DNA from: Thiocystis violacea
Lineage (GTDB): Bacteria; Pseudomonadota; Gammaproteobacteria; Chromatiales; Chromatiaceae
NCBI RefSeq assembly: GCF_016583565.1
Contig: NZ_NRRF01000010.1
Location: 1-64,000 of the forward strand
Reading direction: 5' to 3'
DNA: 64,000 bases
In this document: in pieces, positions 1 to 6,937 of the stretch
Numbering within the stretch: position 1 is the stretch's first letter
Layout of the letters: every line of letters begins with the position of its first letter
The notes under the pieces: generated by a model
The model's database searches: none
Seen by the model: the letters and a program-made list of their open reading frames with translations, nothing else
Told to the model about the DNA's origin: nothing
Position numbers and translations under genes: made by a program

Positions 1-108
1 CCACCGGAGCCACTCCAGGTAGTCGAGGCAGTCCGCATCGGTGCGAAACCAGGACTGGAACTCGCCCGCAGTCCGCGGATAATCAACGCCAGCATGAGGG
101 TAAGTCAC
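1..108 (-). CDS. IS1595-family transposase, N-terminal fragment (runs off left edge)
   Basis: Minus-strand frame opening at a GTG at 108 and open to the window edge, 36 codons. The end of the fragment (CLDYLEWLRW) matches the start of the zinc-ribbon domain of IS1595-type transposases, which carry a C-x-DYLE-LRWP motif just before the first CxxC pair; that pair would lie outside the window. An in-frame TAA lies four codons upstream of the GTG, so no longer N-terminus is possible. The element reads away from the truncated DUF29 gene at 111-476 and appears to be inserted in it. Family call rests on the short motif only. Confidence 0.7.
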   Translation of the reverse strand, partial: MTYPHAGVDYPRTAGEFQSWFRTDADCLDYLEWLRW

Positions 109-140
109 CCTTGGAGTTTACTCCGGTTAAGTGGAGACCC
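109..140. repeat. Probable right end of IS1595-type element
   Basis: Between the transposase GTG and the first DUF29 codon lies about 30 bp containing GTTAAGTGGAGACCCC. Read from the other strand it begins GGGGTCTCCAC, a plausible terminal inverted repeat, and DUF29 homology resumes immediately after it. The boundary near 138-140 is inferred; the opposite end and the expected 8-bp target duplication lie outside the window. Confidence 0.45.
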
Positions 141-476
141 CAGATCGAGGAAATCGAGAGCATGGGTCGAAGCGAACAGCGCGAGCTTGTCAACCGCTTG
201 GTGGTGCTGCTTCTCCATCTCCTGAAGTGGCGTTTTCAGCCTGGGCGTCGCGGGAATTCCTGGCGGTTGTCCGTCAAGGAGCAGCGCATCCGGCTGGAGG
301 CCCACCTGGAGGATAATCCGAGCCTGACCGCGAAACTCGATCAAGCCATCACGCGAGCCTATCGACTGGCCTTGATCGAGGCTGAACGCGAGACCGGGTT
401 GGCGGAATCGACCTTTCCGACGTCATGTCCCTTCACCTTCGCCCAGATCATGGATGATGCGTTTTGGCCGGAGTAG
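111..476 (+). pseudogene. DUF29 family protein, 5' end lost to IS insertion
   Basis: The frame from TTG at 111 gives 121 residues. From about residue 11 (QIEEIESMGRSE) to the C-terminus (QIMDDAFWPE) it looks like a standard DUF29 protein: an IEEIESMGRSE-like helix, LLxHLLKW, and the WR-SxxEQR segment. A normal DUF29 protein has about 30 more residues before this point, usually with a Y-x-x-D-F-x-x-W motif, and these are absent. The ten residues before the homology are encoded by sequence that looks like the end of the neighbouring insertion sequence. DUF29 proteins have no established function and are common in phototrophic and cyanobacterial genomes. Whether the shortened frame is expressed cannot be told. 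Confidence 0.7.
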
Positions 477-479
477 AGC

Positions 480-845
480 TTAGGTCGCGTTGACCAAGAC
501 AGGCTCGGCGCTGCGCTGCTCACACACCGAGTCGAGGGCGTCGGCAAGCGCGCCTTTCGCCCATCCGCTCATGCGTCGGGGGTATCGCGTCCATTGCACC
601 TTGCGGGCAATGGGCGACGTTAACGCTTCGGAGACCGCCAACGCGGCCTTGTCCACGATGGAATGCGCGGACCGATCGGCGATGGTGCGTAATCGTTGCT
701 GGGTGCGGCGACGCCGGGCGTCGATCTTTTTCCGCCCCAGATTACAGCGCCGGATCCGGTCGGCCTTGGCGATCCGTCCAGCCCGCGCAGGATACGGTGA
801 GGAACGAACCGCATCAATCGTGTCATTCAGACGACCATCAAATGA
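480..845 (-). pseudogene. TnpB-like (IS200/IS605-type) transposase remnant
   Basis: A minus-strand frame open from 845 to a TAA at 482-480 has no ATG near its start but encodes a coherent protein. It carries FDGRLNDTIDAVRSSPY, then ADRIRRCNLGRKKIDARRRR, a SHSIVDKAALAVSE-like segment, and MSGWAKGALADALD ending at VLVNAT-stop. This order matches the C-terminal half of TnpB/OrfB-like transposases, where the last motif normally continues into a V-N-x-A-Y-T-S-Q stretch and a zinc ribbon; both are missing here. The upstream half is also absent. It is a double-truncated relic. Confidence 0.55.
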
Positions 846-860
846 TCATTTCTCAACTGC

Positions 861-892
861 GAGGCCCAACGAAACGGCGCACGTTGGGCCTC
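861..892. repeat. Perfect 11-bp inverted repeat with 10-nt loop
   Basis: GAGGCCCAACG at 861-871 is exactly complementary to 882-892. It lies between the TnpB-like and ISAs1-like remnants and has no U-rich tail, so it is more likely a leftover transposon or recombination end than a terminator. Confidence 0.5.
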
Positions 893-949
893 CTAACGTC
901 GGCCCAACCGACGGACGCTGGCTCACTTCTGGTCGCACCCGTCACCATC

Positions 950-1244
950 CCGCATGAGCACATCGCGGATGCGGGTGCGGCTCGGGACCTCGTAGCGCCC
1001 GTGACGATAGCGGCAGCCAAAGCGCGCACGGGCGGCCTGGCTAAGATCCTGCGCCCATGCGGCGATGGCCTTTAGCCACGCGCACCGCGCCTGCGGCGAT
1101 GGTGAGCACTGCCGATAAGGGATGGCGCCGACCTTGGGCGCGACGTGGATCGGGCACATCGGCAAAGAACTCAGGAAGCGAACGCATCTGTTGTGCACTC
1201 AACATCCGTTTCGAGGCTCCGTCGTGGTCGAGAGGATCGAGCAT
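950..1244 (-). pseudogene. ISAs1-family transposase remnant, N-terminal part, frameshifted
   Basis: Starting at an ATG at 1244, the minus strand encodes a segment with LPEFFADVPDPRRAQGRRHPL, the N-terminal hallmark of ISAs1/H-repeat transposases (the DDE_Tnp_1-associated domain). After AAGAV near 1081 the frame breaks. The family continuation (AIAAWAQDLSQ, then FGCRYRHGRYEVPSRTRIRDVLMR) follows in another frame down to about 950, as if a short piece containing the usual LCGMRGYK-like segment had been deleted. The catalytic DDE part is missing altogether. The gene is dead. Confidence 0.7.
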
Positions 1245-1279
1245 CGGATGGGCCAGGCGTGCCTGGGCGCGCGCGATTG

Positions 1280-1321
1280 CCCAACAAAAAACGCGGCTGT
1301 CAGGCCGCGTTTTTTGTTGGG
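1280..1321. terminator. Bidirectional rho-independent terminator after cydX
   Basis: A perfect 18-bp stem (1280-1297 with 1304-1321) closes a 6-nt loop. The stem holds a GC core next to an A6/T6 tract, so either strand makes a GC hairpin followed by U residues. It lies about 20 nt past the stop of cydX and separates the cyd operon from the transposon debris. Confidence 0.9.
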
Positions 1322-1338
1322 GGCGAGTGGTGCCCGGG

Positions 1339-1458
1339 TCAGCTAGACGGATTATCGTCCGAGGCCCCCATGCACTGCTCCGACTCATACCACATGACGT
1401 TGATAATGCCGAAGGCGAGTGCGAGGAGGACGCCCAGTATCCAGGAGAAGTACCACAT
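1339..1458 (-). CDS. cydX: Cytochrome bd oxidase small subunit CydX
   Basis: A 39-residue frame beginning MWYFSWILG, one hydrophobic helix (about residues 5-23), then NVMWYE, the near-invariant end of the CydX helix, and a polar tail. CydX is a single-span accessory subunit required for stability and activity of the bd quinol oxidase. An AGAGAGGAA sequence precedes the ATG at 1458, a good ribosome-binding site. It follows cydB by 96 nt on the same strand and is followed by the strong hairpin at 1280-1321, so it is the last gene of cydABX. Its size makes it easy to miss in automated calls. Confidence 0.92.
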   Translation of the reverse strand: MWYFSWILGVLLALAFGIINVMWYESEQCMGASDDNPSS

Positions 1459-1554
1459 CGGTTGTTCCTCTCTTCAGTGTTGGTGACGGCGGCTTGTCGG
1501 TTTGGCGGATCGGTTCGGTGTCGCCAATCGACAAGTCGCGCGTCTGTCTTCTGG

Positions 1555-2700
1555 TTAGTAGGCCAGGTGATCCTGTGCCTCAATCTCCTCAACCGTGACG
1601 CGTCGCCACATCTTGGTGTAGGTCCAAGTCGTGTACATGAGGATGAGTGGGACGAAGATGACCGCGGCCCAGAACATGACGGTCAATGTCAGGTGGCTCG
1701 ACACGGCATCCCAGGCGATCAGGCTGCTGTTGGGGTTGGTGCTCGAGGGCATGATGAAGGGAAACATGGCGGCTCCAGCCGTCACGATGATGCCCGACAA
1801 CCCGAGGCTGCTGGCGATGAGCCCGAGCCCGGCCCGACCTGACATCGATGCCAAAATGGCGAGCCCCATGCCGCCGAATCCCATGAGCGGGAAGAGCAGC
1901 GTCCAGGGATACTGGCCGTAGTTGGATAGCCAGGCGCCAGCCTCCTGCACCACTTCCTTCGTGAGTGGGTTGGGGGTCGCGTCCAGGGCCGGCATGGAGA
2001 CCACGCGATAGCCGTCGATGCCAAAGCTTAACCAGACGCCGGCCAGCGCGAAGGCGACGATGGTCACCAAGCCGGCCTTTTTGGCGACGACCTTGGCGCG
2101 TGTCGCAATCGGCTCGGCTGTGCGCAGCTGCAGCCAGATGGCTCCATGCGTCACGAGCATGCCGAGGCTGACCACGCCAGCGAGCAGGGCGAAGGGGTTC
2201 AGCAGGCCGAAGAAGCCGCCGCTGTAGTAAGGACGGAGCAGGTCGTCGAGGTGGAAGGGAACGCCTTGCAGGAGGTTTCCGAAGGCGATGCCGAAGACCA
2301 GCGCCGGCACGGCGCCGCCGACGAACAGCCCCCAGTCCCAGGCATTTCGCCAGCGTGGATTCGCGATCTTGCTGCGATAGTCGAAGCCGACCGGTCGGAA
2401 GAAGAGCGCGAAGAGCGCCAGCAGCATGGCGAAGTAGAAGCCGGAGAAGGCGCTTGCGTAGACCAGCGGCCAGGCGGCGAAGATGGCGCCGCCGGCCGTG
2501 ATCAACCAAACCTGATTGCCGTCCCAATGCGGCCCGACGGTGTTGATGATGACGCGGCGCTCGCTATCGGTCTTGCCGAGGAAGGGCAGCAGGGCGCCGA
2601 CGCCCATGTCCAAGCCATCCGTCACGGCGAAGCCGATGAAGAGTACCCCGACCAGCACCCACCAGACGAACTTCAGGGTTTCATAATCCAGAATCATCAA
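1555..2700 (-). CDS. cydB: Cytochrome bd ubiquinol oxidase subunit II
   Basis: 381 residues, the usual CydB length, with the family's start (WWVLVGVLFIGFAVTDGLDMG), the GPHWDGNQVWLI loop and many transmembrane helices. CydB is the structural partner of CydA in the inner membrane and, in the E. coli type, shares binding of the d heme region. It starts 12 nt after the cydA stop and is clearly co-transcribed. The initiator is the first ATG of MMILDYETL; the second ATG is equally possible. Confidence 0.96.
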   Translation of the reverse strand: MMILDYETLKFVWWVLVGVLFIGFAVTDGLDMGVGALLPFLGKTDSERRVIINTVGPHWDGNQVWLITAGGAIFAAWPLVYASAFSGFYFAMLLALFALFFRPVGFDYRSKIANPRWRNAWDWGLFVGGAVPALVFGIAFGNLLQGVPFHLDDLLRPYYSGGFFGLLNPFALLAGVVSLGMLVTHGAIWLQLRTAEPIATRAKVVAKKAGLVTIVAFALAGVWLSFGIDGYRVVSMPALDATPNPLTKEVVQEAGAWLSNYGQYPWTLLFPLMGFGGMGLAILASMSGRAGLGLIASSLGLSGIIVTAGAAMFPFIMPSSTNPNSSLIAWDAVSSHLTLTVMFWAAVIFVPLILMYTTWTYTKMWRRVTVEEIEAQDHLAY

Positions 2701-2712
2701 TCTGTCTCCGCT

Positions 2713-4317
2713 TTAGTCGGCCTGTTTCTGAGGAGCTGTCGCCGGTGTCATGCCGCCGGCATGTCCGGTTTCGCGTTCGTGATGATAGCGGCCCGTGTGC
2801 AGCGAGCTGGGGCCGAGCCGGGCGAACTTGAACATCAAGTACATCTCGATGACGAAGAGGACGGTGTAGAAGAGGATGAACCCGGACAGGCTGATGATGA
2901 GGTCGTTCGCGGTCAGGCTGGAGGCGGCGATGCTGGTGGGCAGCACTTCACCGATCGCCCAGGGTTGACGGCCGAATTCAGCGACGAACCACCCCGTTTC
3001 CGCGGCGATCCATGGCACCGGGATGCTAATAACGAAGAGTCTCAGCAGCCAGCGCTTGTCTTGGATCGACCTGCGTGCATTGAAGTAGAAGCCCAGCGCC
3101 AGAAGGAAAAGCATCCAAACGCCTGCGCCGACCATGACGCGGAAGGTCCAGAAGACTGGGGCAACCTCTGGTATCGAGTCCTTGACCGCCAGTGCGATCT
3201 GCTCTTCCGTCGCTTCGGCCGGATCCTCCGTGTAGGGCTTCAACAGCAGGCCGTAACCCAGATCCTGTTTGTGCTCATCGAAGACTGCGCGGTTGGCCTC
3301 CGTGTCCTCGCCGCCGCGGAGACGCTCAAGGTAATCGTAAGCGATCATGCCGCTGCGGATGCGGATCTCATGCTCGCGCATCAGGTCTTTGAGCCCGATG
3401 ACCTGCTCGTCGAGCGAGCGCGTCGCAATGAGGCCAAGCAGCCAAGGCACCTTGATCGCGTCGTGCGTTTCCTGCGTCTCGTTGTCCGGGCGCCCGTAGA
3501 TGGTGAAGGCCGCCGGAGCCGGCTCCGTCTCCCACTCGGCCTCGATGGCGGCGAGCTTTACCTTCTGAACGTCGCCGACCTCGTACCCTGATTCGTCGCC
3601 AAGCAGGACGACCGACAGGATGGAGGCGAGACCGAAGCCCACGGCGACCGAGAAGGAGCGCTTGGCGAATGCCAGATCGCGCCCTTTCAGCATGTACCAG
3701 GCGCTGATTCCCAGTACGAACATGGAGGCCGTCACATAGCCGGCCGCGACCGTGTGGACGAATTTCACCTGAGCGACAGGATTGAGCAGCAGCTCCATGA
3801 AGCTGGTCATTTCCATGCGCATGGTTTCGTAGCTGAACTCCGAGCCGACAGGGTTTTGCATCCAGCCGTTCGCGATCAGGATCCACAGCGCGGAGAGGTT
3901 CGAGCCCAGCGCGGTCAGGAAGGTGACGCCTAGGTGCTGGCGCTTGGTGAGCCGCTCCCAGCCAAGGAAGAAGAGACCGATGAAGGTCGACTCTAGGAAG
4001 AATGCCATCAAGCCTTCGATGGCCAGGGGTGCGCCGAACACGTCGCCCACGTAGTGGCTGTAGTAGGCCCAGTTCGTGCCGAACTGGAACTCCATGGTCA
4101 GTCCGGTGGTGACGCCGAGGGCGAAGTTGATGCCGAAGAGCTTGCCCCAGAACTTCGTCATGTCCCGGTAGATCTCACGGCCTGTCATGACATAGACGCT
4201 CTCCATGATCACGAGGATCCAGGAAAGCCCCAACGTCAGGGGGACGAACAGGAAGTGGTAGAGCGCGGTTGAGGCGAACTGCCACCGCGAGAGTTCGATC
4301 ATGGAGCTGTCGAGCAT
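2713..4317 (-). CDS. cydA: Cytochrome bd ubiquinol oxidase subunit I
   Basis: 534 residues. Heme ligands can be placed by alignment to E. coli CydA with an offset of +2: His21 (b595), His188 and Met395 (b558, in FWTFRVMVG), and the proton-path acids Glu101 and Glu109 in the [16 protein letters not shown] helix. The periplasmic Q-loop (about 245-385) is the long, E. coli-like form. The enzyme oxidises ubiquinol and reduces oxygen with high affinity without pumping protons, so in a mostly anaerobic phototroph it would serve microaerobic respiration and oxygen scavenging. First gene of cydABX. The 435 nt upstream contain no gene and should hold the promoter. Confidence 0.97.
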   Translation of the reverse strand: MLDSSMIELSRWQFASTALYHFLFVPLTLGLSWILVIMESVYVMTGREIYRDMTKFWGKLFGINFALGVTTGLTMEFQFGTNWAYYSHYVGDVFGAPLAIEGLMAFFLESTFIGLFFLGWERLTKRQHLGVTFLTALGSNLSALWILIANGWMQNPVGSEFSYETMRMEMTSFMELLLNPVAQVKFVHTVAAGYVTASMFVLGISAWYMLKGRDLAFAKRSFSVAVGFGLASILSVVLLGDESGYEVGDVQKVKLAAIEAEWETEPAPAAFTIYGRPDNETQETHDAIKVPWLLGLIATRSLDEQVIGLKDLMREHEIRIRSGMIAYDYLERLRGGEDTEANRAVFDEHKQDLGYGLLLKPYTEDPAEATEEQIALAVKDSIPEVAPVFWTFRVMVGAGVWMLFLLALGFYFNARRSIQDKRWLLRLFVISIPVPWIAAETGWFVAEFGRQPWAIGEVLPTSIAASSLTANDLIISLSGFILFYTVLFVIEMYLMFKFARLGPSSLHTGRYHHERETGHAGGMTPATAPQKQAD

Positions 4318-4752
4318 GTGAAATTCTCCTAGGACCCGTGACCCGATGCCACGGACGGTTGGGAATTCGACGCTGGGTCATCGTATCGCCCCTTGGATCG
4401 GGGACGCCGTCGTGACCTTTGCGTCAGTCGTGGGAGACTAGACCAGATTGGGCTCCTACGGAAAGATTTCTCCCATGTCATTGATCGACTTATTTTTTAT
4501 AGGGTCATTAAAAGGCATCGGCGCACCGTTGTCAGAGGGTTGGGGTGGTCTTTCGGGAGCGCGGAAGACCAGAAGGAGAGGGTTGGATCAATGCTTGGAA
4601 TCTGCCGGTCGTGACGTCTGGCCGTGCCCTGCAGCTGGCCGGTGCGCGTCTGGCACGGCTGTCGTACCAGCCGCAACGGGCCCGTGTCGCCTGGTCGAAA
4701 GGCATCGGATGGTCTTCGATCCTGACTGGATGCGGCGCCGGAAGCCTGGCGT
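4318..4752. other. Non-coding region upstream of cydA
   Basis: No credible gene. An AT-rich patch (about 4485-4510) is the only notable composition change and could belong to a cydA promoter. I looked for a full Fnr site (TTGAT-N4-ATCAA) and found only half-site-like TTGATC near 4482. Confidence 0.4.
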
Positions 4753-5148
4753 TCAGCGGGTCTTGAGCGGAATCTGCACCTGATCCTGTCCATGGCTGTG
4801 CTCGTCGTCATGCGGCGCAGCGGCAGGTAGCGGGCGTCCGGCGGCGAGATCCGCCGCCGCCTGGAGCGGATCCGTGGCGCTCGTCGTGTGGACCGCGATG
4901 CCGTGACGCGCCAGGCGCTCGACGAAGCCGCGCCCCGCGCTCTGGGTGATGACCGCGTCGATCCTTGCGCCGAACAGCGGGTGATCGTCGCCATGGTAGT
5001 CGTGCAGCGACATCTGGGCGGGCAGATCGAGGCGGCCGACCTCGTCGGCGGGGCCGGTGCCGTCGCTCTCCATGATGAGGAAGCGTCTGGTCTTGCCGGC
5101 ATGGCCGGTGATGGTCTTGAAGTTCTGACTGGTGACGGCGATGCGCAT
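4753..5148 (-). CDS. NifX/NifB-like dinitrogenase iron-molybdenum cofactor-binding domain protein
   Basis: 131 residues starting MRIAVTSQNF, with TITGHAGKTRRFLI, then HPLFGARIDAVITQSAGRG and a Gly-containing helix leading to HGIAVHTTSATDP. This is the single-domain Nitro_FeMo-Co fold, used by NifX, NafY and the C-terminus of NifB to carry iron-molybdenum cofactor precursors. The tail is His/Asp-rich (HDDEHSHG), suggesting metal binding. No nif genes are adjacent, so a stand-alone role in metal-cluster handling is as likely as nitrogen fixation. It lies between the DUF6858-type gene (46 nt upstream) and cydA on the same strand. Confidence 0.8.
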   Translation of the reverse strand: MRIAVTSQNFKTITGHAGKTRRFLIMESDGTGPADEVGRLDLPAQMSLHDYHGDDHPLFGARIDAVITQSAGRGFVERLARHGIAVHTTSATDPLQAAADLAAGRPLPAAAPHDDEHSHGQDQVQIPLKTR

Positions 5149-5194
5149 GGGCTCTCCAAGGCTGAGTGATATCAGGGGATTCAGTCTGCCTCAA

Positions 5195-5602
5195 TCAGGC
5201 CGCCGCCGTCTCCGCTTTGCAGAGTCCGACAGCCCAATCCTCCATGGCTGCATTGGCAACCGGCATGGGGGTCTCCAGGAAGGTGATCAAGAAGCCGCGG
5301 TCGGTTTCGGCGACACCGATGGAGCGCGGCCGGCAGGCGAGCAGCTCCGGTTTCGGCAGCGAGATGCCGAAGCAGAAGACGACGTTCTTCGCCGCGCGGA
5401 TGTCCTCCCCGATGTGGCCTTCAGGCAGGCTCTGCGTGTGGGCGAAGTGGTCGAACTCGGCAATGAAAACCGCCGACCGGTGCGCTTCGATGCAGGCGCG
5501 GAAGTAACCGCAGATGGCTTCGACGGAATCCAGGCTGGTTTCACTGCGGTCGATCTCCAGGCAGAAGACCGGATACTCGTTCACGGAGACGGTTTGTTTC
5601 AT
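5195..5602 (-). CDS. DUF6858-like conserved protein
   Basis: 135 residues from ATG at 5602 (a TTG at 5620 would add six). It begins MKQTVSVNEYPVFCLEIDRSE and contains FIAEFDHFAHT, NVVFCFG and RPRSIGVAET, the pattern I associate with a small family of uncharacterised proteins in sulfur- and metal-metabolising bacteria. No signal peptide or membrane helix. It ends 46 nt before the NifX-like gene, so the two are probably one transcript. Function unknown; the company of a cofactor-binding protein, a bd oxidase and an Fnr-type regulator suggests a redox-related role. Confidence 0.6.
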   Translation of the reverse strand: MKQTVSVNEYPVFCLEIDRSETSLDSVEAICGYFRACIEAHRSAVFIAEFDHFAHTQSLPEGHIGEDIRAAKNVVFCFGISLPKPELLACRPRSIGVAETDRGFLITFLETPMPVANAAMEDWAVGLCKAETAAA

Positions 5603-5879
5603 GGCTGGATCCGCCGGCAATGGGGCTGGTTGGCATGGGCAGCGGGACTGCGGTGTGGTGGTGGGGTGCTGTCTAAGGACGCTGCCGCCCGGGCGGGCTG
5701 CGACCCCTTGCTTCCCCGCGGCCAGGGCTCCCGCTGCGTGTTTGGGCGCGTGGCCTCTGGAACTGGATGCGCGGCAGATTACCCGGGGATGACGGTTGCG
5801 GCATTGAAATCAGTCAACGCGGGCGCCCGCAGCAGCCGTGTTGCGGCCGGATGCGGTGGTTGCGCGCGCATGCCGAGAC

Positions 5880-6587
5880 TCAGTCTTCCGCGATGCGCTT
5901 CAGATTGGGGATGTCGAGCAGGAAGAGGTTGGGGGCGGTTTCGACCAGCAGCCCCTGGCGCTTGAATTCCGCGATGGTGCGGCTGGTCGTCTCGGTGGTG
6001 ACGCCCAGCATGGCGCCCATGTCTTCGCGGCTGAAGAGCTGGCATTCGCTGGTCTCGCGATCGCGCACCAGGCGAAGCAGCAATCTTGCCACGCGCTGGC
6101 GGGCCGAGCCGGTCGACAGTTCGGTCAGCCAGGCGTCGGCCTCGGAGAGCGCATGCTGCCAGCGCGCCATCAGCTCCCGATGCAGGCTGGGGTTCTCCTG
6201 TCCGAGCTCGCGGACGAGTCGGGCGGGGAAACGGCAGACCTCGGTCGGATGCAGGGCAATGGCGTCGTGGTGATAGGTGTCCTCGAGGATCGACTCCAGA
6301 CCCAGGACATCGGTGACGCGCACGATCCGCACGATGCGCTGGCTGCCGTCCGGCAAATACTGCACCAGTTTCAGCACGCCGCTGCGCACCGTGAACATGT
6401 GGCCCCCGGCATCGCCCGCGTGATAGAGGTGTGCACCTGCTTTCAGGGTGAACTGGTCGATGGGATCATGGATCCGCTCGAAATCTGCTTCTTGAAGGCC
6501 CGCGAAGAGCACGGACGTCCGCAGCGAGCAGTTCATGCAATTCGCCCCGCCGGACCAGGCTTCACGGAGTGTCACGGTTCTCGTCAT
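5880..6587 (-). CDS. Crp/Fnr-family transcriptional regulator, Fnr-like with incomplete cysteine set
   Basis: 235 residues: an N-terminal cysteine pair (C17-MN-C20), a cyclic-nucleotide-binding-type beta barrel (about 25-130), a dimer helix and a C-terminal winged helix. The recognition helix reads TTETTSRTIAEF, with the E-x-x-S-R pattern of regulators that bind TTGAT-like half sites. Compared with E. coli Fnr (C20, C23, C29, C122), C17, C20 and C118 are in register, but the third ligand position is Val26. The regulator lies upstream of the DUF6858, NifX-like and cyd genes on the same strand and is a natural candidate to control them. Direct iron-sulfur sensing is uncertain. Confidence 0.85.
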   Translation of the reverse strand: MTRTVTLREAWSGGANCMNCSLRTSVLFAGLQEADFERIHDPIDQFTLKAGAHLYHAGDAGGHMFTVRSGVLKLVQYLPDGSQRIVRIVRVTDVLGLESILEDTYHHDAIALHPTEVCRFPARLVRELGQENPSLHRELMARWQHALSEADAWLTELSTGSARQRVARLLLRLVRDRETSECQLFSREDMGAMLGVTTETTSRTIAEFKRQGLLVETAPNLFLLDIPNLKRIAED

Positions 6588-6937
6588 CGGCGTCAGTCGA
6601 TCCCTAAACCAAAAGGAGCTAGCGCTCTGCGCAAGCGTACAATACTAACCCAAAGTCCGGTCTCCGCGCTGGAGTCGGGGTGTCAGTGAATGAGCGCAGG
6701 TTCGCGCCCGCTCACCGTGAGAGTGGACAGGCTCCAGGCGTCCCCACGGTGGCTCGACCCCCGCCCGCGTCCACGCGTTCGATGGACCATCCGCTCGTCG
6801 CCTAGCGAACCGGCTAACCCAAGTCGTCTCGGTTGGACAGGTGGCGCATCGCCAGGCGCGAACCGCATCGCGGCGGTCTCCAGCGATGCCAACCCCATTC
6901 CCCCGTTGCATCGACACCTTTATCGCCAGGAAATTCC
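6588..6937. other. Intergenic region between the Fnr-type gene and uup
   Basis: Divergent promoter region of about 350 nt. Short open frames exist on both strands but none has family resemblance or a convincing start. A GAGCG...CGCTC hairpin near 6693-6715 is the only structure noted. Confidence 0.4.

Noticed and set aside
2146..3591. 481-codon frame antisense to cydB and cydA
   Set aside because: Overlaps two well-supported genes and shows only highly charged repetitive residues typical of reverse reading.
4318..4752. Complete Fnr box upstream of cydA
   Set aside because: Only a half site was found; I would not call a site from that.
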